From an uncultured SAR324 cluster bacterium (GTDB taxonomy: Bacteria; SAR324; NAC60-12): a stretch of DNA of 64,000 bases. The translations under genes and the position numbers were made by a program. The notes under the pieces are model-generated. The model ran no database searches. It saw only the letters and a list, made by a program, of their open reading frames with translations, and had not been told where the DNA came from. Location of the stretch: positions 798,624 through 862,623 of the forward strand of contig CAJJCY010000004.1 of NCBI GenBank assembly GCA_905182865.1, read 5' to 3'. Below, in pieces: positions 56,200 through 64,000 of the stretch (within the stretch, counting starts at the first letter, position 1; every line of letters starts with the position of its first letter).

Positions 56200-58547
56200 A
56201 TGGAATCATTAGATGAAAACTGGAGTTTGTTTTGCTCAAAGTTGGAGAAAGTAAAACAAACCAGTAATGGCATTGAAGCACTTTGCCCCTCACACAATGA
56301 CAAATCGCCAAGTCTAACTGCATCCTATACTAAGGAAAGGATTCTCTTTAAGTGTCAGGCTGGATGTTCATTTGAGTCTGTAGTCTCTGCTCTGGGAATG
56401 GAGGAAAGTCAATTCTTTGTCCAGGAAGAAAAGACCAAGTCTAAAACAATTGAAGCTGTCTATAGGTATGAGGATAAAGACGGCAATCATGTAATGGATG
56501 TTGTCAGGTTTAAGCCAAAAGATTTTAGACCCAAAGACCTGACGGTAAGATGGTCATTGGATGGAGTTACAAGAGTACCTTATCGGTTGCCTCAGATGTT
56601 AGCAGCAATAAAAGAAGGTAGGGACATAATGGTTCTTGAAGGTGAAAAAGATTGTGATAATGCTGCAAAGATTGGATTAACTGCTACAACTTTTTGTGGA
56701 GGTACTGGGAAATGGAGTGAAGAGTATTCAAAATGGTTCCAAGAGGCAAAAGTTATATGTTTACCTGACAATGACCATGCTGGGCGAAAAGGGATGGCAT
56801 TTATTGCTTCGAGATAATTAAGGTTGCTAATCAGTTCTTTGGTTGGAACTTCCAGATATTCCTGAAAAAGGAGACTTATCTGACTGGCTTAACATAGAAG
56901 GTAACGATCTTGATAAATTCAACACCATGGTTAGAGATTCTGCTGTCCAATGGACTTCTGACTTGGCGAATGAATGGGATGACACTGCTGATGAATATGA
57001 CGAATGGCCTGATTATGTGCCACTAGTCAGAGAGGAAGAAGAACCCAAGCCTTTCCCTGTAGTTGCACTAGGAACAATGATGGAGGAGGCTGTAATCGAA
57101 TTTAAAGGGTATGGTAAGCAACCTCTGTCAATGATAGCAGGATCGGCACTCGCAACAGCATCTCTAGCCTGTCAGGGACTTTCTGACGTTGGGAGAGACT
57201 CACAAAACATTGGTCCAATCTCTTTATCATTATTGACAATCGCAGAATCTGGAGAGCGTAAAAGTTCTCTGGATAAAGCCTTTTCTAAAGCATTGAGAGA
57301 TTGGGAAAGGGAGAAAGCAGATGAAATGAAAGCTGATATTAAAAAATCAATTGCTGACCATTCTGAATGGGAAGCAAAACGTAATGGACTATTGGCGGCA
57401 ATCAAGGAAAATCAGAAAAAGAATGCTCTTAGAAATTTACCTAAAGAACAAACCACAGACATTAAAGACAACGATGAGTGAATTAAATTTTTCCGCTGAT
57501 CCATTGGATGATTTGAAAGCAAAGTTAGAAGATCATCAACTTCAGGAGCCAGAGATTATAACTGCTCCAAAAATATTTTATGAGGACGTATCTAGTGAAG
57601 CCTTTGCATACCATATCGCCATAGGACATCCTTCAGCATCACTTTGGAGTGATGAAGGTGGATTGTTTGTAGCATCCCAGGGAATGAAAGAAGATAACGC
57701 AATGGGTATGCTTGCAATCATTAATCGTATATGGGATGGAAATGATTTTGAGCCAACACGAAAAACAGCTAAAACCAAAAGAATTTCAGGGAGACGTTGT
57801 ACTGCTAACATTATGCTCCAGCAAACAGTATTCGAGAAATGGCAGGGTAAACAAAATGACATGAGTCGTGCAATAGGAACTTCTGCCCGTTTCTTGACAC
57901 AAAGGCCAAAGTCGACAATGGGAGATAGGGAATATCAAGTACCACCAGAGAGAACACCCAAAATGCAAATATTCCATAACAGAGTAAGAGACATAATGGA
58001 AATAACATTACCGGTGGATGATGAAGGCCGATTGGTGCCTCCAGTACTTAAATTATCTGAGGAAGCAAAAAAACTTTGGATTGCTTATTTTAATAAAGTT
58101 GAGGAGGGCCTTAAACCAGGAGGAGAATTTACGGAAGTCCGAGATTTTGCAAGTAAAAATGCTGAACAAGCCGTAAGGATATCTGGTGTTCTTCACGTCT
58201 TTAATTACGGTCCTGAAGGAGAAATACAACCTGATACTATGGAGCAATCAATTAATCTTGCCGAATGGTATCTGCATGAGGCAAAAAGAATATTTGTGAC
58301 TGCTGGACTTCCAGTGGAATTCAAGAATGCTTTTATTTTACAAAATTGGATCAAGAATTACTGTCAAATGTCGCAACTATCGCAACTATCGCAAAGGATA
58401 GTACTTAAGGAAGGCCCAAATCAACTTCGGGATAAACAAATTAGAGATAATGCTCTCAAAATTCTGGAAGAACACGGGGCTGTGATTTTAATTACAGAAG
58501 GTAAAAAGAAGATAATAAAGGTAAATCCTAAACTTTTGGAAGACTAA
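56200..58547 (+). CDS. CHC2/TOPRIM primase plus DUF3987 (YfjI-like) helicase-primase, frameshifted into three ORFs
   Basis: CPSHNDKSPSLTASYTKERILFKCQAGCS zinc finger; MVLEGEKDCDNAAKIGLTATTFCGG TOPRIM; LPDIPEKGDLSDWL; then DUF3987-like ASLWSDEGGLFVASQGMKEDN...SGRRCTANIMLQ. Confidence 0.82.
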
Positions 58548-58574
58548 AAGACGCTGCGATAGTTGCGATAGTTG
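58374..58574. repeat. Perfect 20-bp inverted repeat, each arm built from tandem 9-mers
   Basis: caactatcgcaactatcgca (58374-58393) and its exact reverse complement tgcgatagttgcgatagttg (58555-58574). Confidence 0.92.
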
Positions 58575-58582
58575 AGACAGTT

Positions 58583-58655
58583 AACTAATTCTTCACAGTC
58601 AGACACCCTCCAAGTAAAATCCCCACATTCTTGTAAAACAAACCGATTGATGTTA
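58583..58655 (+). repeat. Dispersed ~40-bp repeat, copy B plus extension shared with copy D2
   Basis: actaattcttcacagtcagacaccctccaagtaaaatccccacattcttgtaaaacaaaccgattgatgttat. Confidence 0.9.
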
Positions 58656-58722
58656 TATATTGGGTTCTCATAAACCAATCTGTTTGGACTTTCGAAAAAA
58701 CATTTTTTGCAAAAAAGGGGAA

Positions 58723-59115
58723 ATGAAAATGGAACTAGAACACCTTATTTTTTCTCAAGGGCCTCAGCGTGTTGCTCCTTTTAGTCACGCAGTAAGAGCA
58801 GGTGAATATCTTTTTATCACTGGTCAAATGCCAACATTAAAGAATGATAGTACAAAGCTTGTCGAAGGAGGAATTGAAGAACAAACACGTCAGGTAATGA
58901 AAAATTTAATTGATGTTTTAAACGCTGCTGGTTCTTCACTTGAAAAAGTTATATTTGCACGTGTCTACCTAGTAAATTTTCACGACTTTAACAGAATGAA
59001 CGAAGTTTATTCCAGCTTTTTCAAGTCAGATAAGCTACCCGGTAGAACATGTATTGGGGTTACTGGACTTGCGGTTGGTTCATTAGTTGAAATAGACTTT
59101 GTTGCAGCGGTTTAG
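58723..59115 (+). CDS. RidA (YjgF/YER057c/UK114) family protein
   Basis: PQRVAPFSHAVRAGEYLFITGQMPT...VMKNLIDVLNAAGSSLEKVIFARVYLVNFHDFNRMNEVYSSFF...PGRTCIGVTGLAVGSLVEIDFVAAV. Confidence 0.93.
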   Translation: MKMELEHLIFSQGPQRVAPFSHAVRAGEYLFITGQMPTLKNDSTKLVEGGIEEQTRQVMKNLIDVLNAAGSSLEKVIFARVYLVNFHDFNRMNEVYSSFFKSDKLPGRTCIGVTGLAVGSLVEIDFVAAV

Positions 59116-59236
59116 AAAAAAGTTCTAAGAGGTTCCTAGATTTTTGAAACACGAAAAGACAGGACTCAAACGGGAATCTCATTGCCGTAGTTGTGAAAGG
59201 AAATTTCAAAGACTGTGATAAAAGTCCCGAAAGCTG

Positions 59237-59316
59237 TAACCCCCACTAATTCTTCACAAGTCAGAGAACCTCCAAGTAACCCCCCACTTAATTCTTCACA
59301 AGTCAGACAACCTCCA
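59237..59316 (+). repeat. Dispersed ~40-bp repeat, tandem copies C1 and C2
   Basis: taacccccactaattcttcacaagtcagagaacctccaag followed directly by taaccccccacttaattcttcacaagtcagacaacctccac. Confidence 0.92.
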
Positions 59317-59525
59317 CTAAACTACCCGCTATATTGTGGAATTTGTTGTTAATGCAGATTTTACAGAAGCAATACGAAACAGACAGGATGTGAAAATAAG
59401 TGTTGTATTCTGCTTTTAACAGTGATATACTTTGGGTAAACAGCCCGGGAGCATTTATGAGTTGTTTCAAATTGTGTGAACGGGGAGTAATTCCGGGGTT
59501 GTTTAACACCATACCCGGTAAATAA

Positions 59526-59551
59526 ATGTAGGAATAATCCTGCATTTTTTT
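59526..59551 (+). terminator. Terminator-like hairpin in leader of lipoprotein gene (possible attenuator)
   Basis: ATGTAGGA-ataa-TCCTGCAT followed by a T-run, immediately upstream of the gene's SD/start (59555/59570). Confidence 0.65.
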
Positions 59552-59569
59552 ACAATGAAAGAGGTTATT

Positions 59570-60271
59570 ATGAAAAAATTACTATTTTGGATGGTCTTAA
59601 TATTAGGTACAATGGCACTTCTTGGATCATGTGCAAAAAAAGATGAAACTACCGCTGCTGCTGCGATACCTGCTGAAGGTACTGGAACAACCGCTTCAGG
59701 AACTATTACAGGTTCAACCGCTACTGGGACATATAATACGAGTCATCTTGGGGAAGAACCTAGTGGTGGGTGTGTCGACAATAGCACTTCAATTTCAAAT
59801 CATGGTTATCCTTCAGAGACAAAAAGTCATACGAAAAAATTTATTATCACGGGCACTTCAACGTATACAGTGAGTCAAGTCGGTTACTCGGACGCAGCTT
59901 GTAGTACCATGACAAGTTATTGGAATACTATGTATACAGATTTTACTGTTGGGAGTACACTCAGTAGTCTAACAGCTGGTACTCCTGCTAAGCCTACAAC
60001 AGGTTCCAAAATATCTCGTGTTGCTTCAAAGCATGCATTAATGGCAAATACTACTGCTACGTTAGCATCTTACCAAAATAGTATAGGTAGTTTAGGAACT
60101 CTTGTATCAGGAATTGAATTAAAATTGGATGATCCAGATCTTACAACACAATATGGTATAGTTGCAACCGCAACTGTGTCTGGTAGTTCATATCTATATA
60201 TTTATGATGGTAATACCACCGATAATGTTAACGATTGGCCAACCAATGGGACTGACATTTGGTGGAAATAA
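59570..60271 (+). CDS. Hypothetical Ser/Thr-rich lipoprotein
   Basis: MKKLLFWMVLILGTMALLGSCAKKDETTAAAA: signal peptide plus lipobox; T/S-rich body. Confidence 0.8.
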   Translation: MKKLLFWMVLILGTMALLGSCAKKDETTAAAAIPAEGTGTTASGTITGSTATGTYNTSHLGEEPSGGCVDNSTSISNHGYPSETKSHTKKFIITGTSTYTVSQVGYSDAACSTMTSYWNTMYTDFTVGSTLSSLTAGTPAKPTTGSKISRVASKHALMANTTATLASYQNSIGSLGTLVSGIELKLDDPDLTTQYGIVATATVSGSSYLYIYDGNTTDNVNDWPTNGTDIWWK

Positions 60272-60301
60272 TATGAATAAGATTAAATCTTTTTAATGAT
60301 T

Positions 60302-60342
60302 AAGGTTCCCCGGGGCTGGTTCAAACCTTCCCGGGGGGCCTT
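60302..60342. other. Strong 13-bp hairpin (terminator-like, no clear T-run)
   Basis: aaggttccccggg...cccggggggcctt downstream of lipoprotein gene. Confidence 0.6.
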
Positions 60343-60442
60343 ACATCAGTAATGTTGTTAGCACATTCTGGTTGAGGTACAACTAGGCTGATGTTAAGCA
60401 ATAAACACTTCAAACACTAATACTCTTGGCAGGGGCTAACCC

Positions 60443-60577
60443 ATCATCTCCTGTGAGTAACCCCCACTAATTCTTCACAGAGTCAGAGAACCTCCAAGTA
60501 ACCCCCACTAATTCTTCACAAGTCAGACACTCCAAGTAAAATCCCCATTCTTGTAAAACAAACCGATTGATATTATT
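60443..60577 (+). repeat. Dispersed ~40-bp repeat, copies D1 and D2 plus extension
   Basis: atcatctcctgtgagtaacccccactaattcttcacagagtcagagaacctccaagtaacccccactaattcttcacaagtcagacactccaagtaaaatccccattcttgtaaaacaaaccgattgatattat. Confidence 0.92.
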
Positions 60578-60803
60578 TGTTGTTTATTTTTTGTTTGACA
60601 ACCCCTTAATAACTCTATATCATCGCCTTTTCATTAATACGAACATGAATCTGGGGACTTAATTAGTACTTATTGTTTCATATTGTTTTAGAAACTGTTG
60701 GGAGGATTAATATTTAGTTTTTGTGGGTATATCAATTGGATTGAATAGTTTGAATTTGTTATTTTTTAGTCCTGCTTCTTTAACATATTCTAAAGGGGAA
60801 AAT

Positions 60804-63250
60804 ATGAAAAAGCTTTTACACATAATACTCATATCTCTTTTTAGCCTCATCCTCACCTCCTGTGCAGACAAAGAGGAGGAGAAGAAGGAAGGACCTGTTC
60901 TTACAGAAGTCTATCCAGTAACAACTCCAACTTCTGACCCCTCCCCAAATTACACTTTTTCATCTACCAAAGCAGGAACTATCACTTACGGGGGTTCATG
61001 TTCATCAGGGACAACCTCTGCCACTAGTGGTAGAAACACAATCACCTTTACAACTTTGAGTGCTGGAACTTATTCTGACTGTACAATAATAGTCACAGAC
61101 TCAGACGGAAATGCAAGCAATACACTGGCAGTTACTACTTTCGTTGTGGACACAACCACCACTGATACAACAGCACCAACAGTAACCTCAGTTTCTACCA
61201 CAGCAGATAATCAAAGTTCAGTATCAATTACTGATAACATCACAGTGACATTCTCTGAGGCAATGGACACACTTATGTCACAACTACACATCGATCACAT
61301 ACTGTTCAGGAACTTTAAGGGTGTCTTCTGATAACTTCAGTACTTGTGTTAAGATGGCTTCTCCTAACAAAGCACTCGATTTTGATGGGACGAATGATTA
61401 TGTGGATGTTGGTGATTTCTCTTTAGGAGGAAGTCTGACTTTTGAAGCATGGATGCAATATGATTCAAGGGGAACTTGGAGTCGTATATTTGATTTTGGT
61501 GAAAATGGTGCTGAACGATGATAATATATGGTTAGGCCTAGCGGGTTCGAGTGGTACAATCCGTTTTGAAATACTTTCAGGAAGTTCAAAATCTATGGTT
61601 ACAGATGGGGATGGGGAACACACAGCCTATGGTCAAGTACCGATAGATGGTACTTGGATCCATGTCGCAGCGACAATCTCTGGTACAGCAGGTTCTGCTA
61701 ATGGAACAGGCAAATTAATTGTAAATGGAAATTTGGTAGGAACTAAAACGAATATGTATGTACCTGCTGTGATGACTCGCAATAATCAATATTTAGGTAA
61801 ATCAAACTGGGGTGGGGATGCTTATCTTAATGCCAAAATGGATGAGTTTCGCATTTGGAATGTTGCACGCACTCAAGCTGAAATCCAAGCCAATATGAAT
61901 AAAGAACTTTCTGGAAGTGAAACTGGCTTGGTTGCTTATTACAAAATGAATGATGGCAGCGGTACAAGCCTGGCTGATAGCAGCAGCAATTCGTATACAG
62001 CAACACTTAACAATATGACAGATTCTGACTGGATCCAAGGTAATGCAAGTTTTTCTGATTCTCCATCAAGTTCTCCAGCAAGTTCTAATGACAACATGAC
62101 ATTTACACTGAACCCAACTGACAATCTAACAGGTGGAACAACTTATTTGACAAGAGTCACAACTGGAGTAAAAGATGCTTCAGGGAATGCTATGAGTATT
62201 CAGTATGAAACATCAAATGGTTTTACAACTGCATCATCCGGTACACTAATGGGTGGTTCAATACAAGGAATTGAGCCTGACCTTTCTACTGCAGTAACAA
62301 CCTTTGCAGGCAGCTCACAGGGTCCACAGAACGACACAGGTACTTCAGCAAGTTTTAATTATCCTAGGGGAATAACAACTGATGGAACGAATCTATATGT
62401 CGCAGATCAGGATAATCATAGAATTCGAAAGATAGTTATCTCAACAGGAGTCGTAACAACCCTTGCAGGCAGCTCATCTGGGTCCACAGACACAAGCCAC
62501 AGGTACTTCAGCAAGTTTTAATAATCCTATGGGAATAACAACTGATGGAACGAATCTATATGTCTCAGATACGGTAATCATAGAATTCGAAAGATAGTTA
62601 TCTCAACAGGAGTCGTAACAACCCTTGCAGGCAGCTCATCTGGGTCCACAGATCACAACACAGGTACTTCAGCAAGTTTTAATGCTCCTGAGGGAATAAC
62701 AACTGATGGAACGAATCTATATGTCTCAGATACGGGTAATCATAGAATTCGAAAGATAGTTATTTCAACAGGAGTCGTAACAACCCTTGCAGGTCAGCTC
62801 ATCTGGGTCCACAGATCACAACACAGGTACTTCAGCAAGTTTTAATGCTCCTAGGGGAATAACAACTGATGGAACTAATCTATATGTCGTAGATAAGGGT
62901 AATCATAGAATTCGAAAGATAGTTATTTCAACAGGAGTTGTAACAACCCTTGCAGGCAGCTCATCTGGGTCCACAGATCGCCACAGGTACTTCAGCAAGT
63001 TTTAATAATCCTGTGGGAATAACAACTGATGGAACGAATCTATATGTCGCAGATAAGGATAATCATAGAATTCGAAAGATAGTTATCTCAACAGGAGTCG
63101 TAACAACCCTTGCAGGCAGCTCATCTGGGTTCGCAAGATCACAACACAGGTACTTCAGCAAGATTTAGTTCCCCACATGAAATCACCAGTGACGGCACAA
63201 ACCTCTATGTGGCTGACCGTAATAATCATAAAATTCGTAAGATTGAGTAG
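60804..63250 (+). CDS. Lipoprotein with bacterial Ig-like, LamG/ConA-like and NHL-repeat regions, interrupted by multiple frameshifts
   Basis: [30 protein letters not shown] lipobox; TVSEAMDT/DNFSTCV Big-like; [30 protein letters not shown]...[40 protein letters not shown] LamG; repeated [36 protein letters not shown] NHL. Confidence 0.8.
62294..63243 (+). repeat. Tandem ~162-bp (54-codon) NHL repeats, about six copies
   Basis: gtaacaac(c)cttgcaggcagctc recurs at 62294, 62453, 62615, 62777, 62940, 63100; inter-copy identity very high, last unit diverged. Confidence 0.93.
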
Positions 63251-63277
63251 CAAATAAAATTTCCCAAAAACTTAAAT

Positions 63278-63309
63278 GGTCAGTCACACTCTCAGTTGTG
63301 TGATTGACC
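63278..63309 (+). terminator. 12-bp stem hairpin after NHL gene (terminator-like)
   Basis: GGTCAGTCACAC-tctcagtt-GTGTGATTGACC, abutting repeat copy E; no T-run. Confidence 0.5.
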
Positions 63310-63345
63310 TCCCCCACTAATTCTTCACAGTCAGACACCCTCCAC
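63309..63345 (+). repeat. Dispersed ~40-bp repeat, copy E
   Basis: ctcccccactaattcttcacagtcagacaccctccac. Confidence 0.9.
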
Positions 63346-63526
63346 AACCATATTTTTAAAGAACAGAGTAAAGATTCGTTTTATAGCGAATTTGTGTTGC
63401 AGTCCATAATCAAAATGTTTGCACCTTTTGGGTATGGCAGGGGGGTGGGGTGGCCTATCTTAATGAGGTAGATAAAACCCTGTTTTTATATGTACGATAA
63501 CAGTGGAAATCGAACATATTCCTTTA

Positions 63527-63961
63527 TCAGACAGGTGTAATATCCTTTGCAATTGCAGCCTTTTCGCCTTCCCATCTGTCAATAATAGCAGACAATTCCT
63601 CAGGTGTCATTTCAGCCAGGTTTTGCTCATAGTTTCGTTGAGACTGTGAGTGCTTTCCAATGTCTCCAGCCAACTCCAGTGACGTCCTGGCAGCTGCTAT
63701 CCTTGCACTGGCTGGTGCATCAGTATCCTCCATTACTTCTTTAAGTGTCTGAACAGCCGTGGACGCAAGTTCAGTTTGGTAAACTTTGTTTCGCTCTTGC
63801 CGGATTTTGGCTATGATCTTTGGTGATTGTGTCAAAGTAAAGGCACTCTGCCTGGGTGCAGCAAAGCCTGCAAGGCGTGCTGCTTCAGTGCGTCCTTTGC
63901 CCTGATGGACGAGGTAGAAAATAAAGCTGCTCTGTCTGTCTGATAATTGTACTTGTTTCAT
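63527..63961 (-). CDS. Terminase small subunit-like protein
   Basis: LSDRQSSFIFYLVHQGKGRTEAARLAGFAAPRQSAFTLTQSPKIIAKIRQERNKVYQTELASTAVQTLKEVMEDTDAPASARIAAARTSLELAGDIG: TerS/HTH-type architecture. Confidence 0.7.
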   Translation of the reverse strand: MKQVQLSDRQSSFIFYLVHQGKGRTEAARLAGFAAPRQSAFTLTQSPKIIAKIRQERNKVYQTELASTAVQTLKEVMEDTDAPASARIAAARTSLELAGDIGKHSQSQRNYEQNLAEMTPEELSAIIDRWEGEKAAIAKDITPV

Positions 63962-64000
63962 AGATATCCTATTTATGATTATATATATATTAAATCATAT

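Noticed and set aside
58583-63345. CRISPR array or integron attC array interpretation of the 40-bp repeats
   Set aside because: Spacers are gene-sized and irregular, there is no cas or integron integrase, and there is no RYYYAAC/GTTRRRY core pair or strong dyad symmetry.
54306-64000. Right attachment site (copy of the tmRNA 3' end) within the window
   Set aside because: Searched by eye for ttcgactcccc...cctccacca; no second copy found, so the element end is not placed.

Overview
Window from a marine-type proteobacterial genome; the gene content resembles SAR324-like or other marine proteobacteria, but that is inference only. About 0-53.8 kb is chromosomal metabolism: (i) a minus-strand catabolic and transport block (acyl-CoA synthetase, ThDP enzyme, acyl-CoA dehydrogenase, TauD-type dioxygenase, family III CoA-transferase, fused TRAP transporter plus TAXI binding protein); (ii) a dimethylglycine/sarcosine-type oxidoreductase and amino-acid ABC operon; (iii) a heat-shock locus (CIRCE, ClpB N-terminal remnant, Hsp20 with a ROSE-like leader); (iv) tdk, asd, FecR and a solitary DNA methylase with a heptanucleotide repeat inside its reading frame; (v) mnmG, adk, queG, putA, bioY; (vi) PPi-type PFK-glgA-glgC; (vii) a ClC channel; (viii) a TCA set (monomeric icd, mdh, sucC). 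A tmRNA gene (53932-54306) then marks the left edge of a P4/satellite-like integrative element: tyrosine integrase, AlpA-like regulator, TOPRIM/DUF3987 primase-helicase, cargo genes and a terminase small subunit-like gene at the right edge. The most interesting signal is a family of ~40-bp same-orientation repeats (core ACTAATTCTTCACAAGTCAGACAACCTCC). It occupies every intergenic spacer of the cargo region, with one further copy at 20.8 kb, giving a cassette-like layout. Many genes carry single-base frameshifts, often at homopolymers, and there are also true gene remnants (AlkD, ClpB, MurI-like). Sequencing/assembly error and genuine decay therefore both need to be considered.
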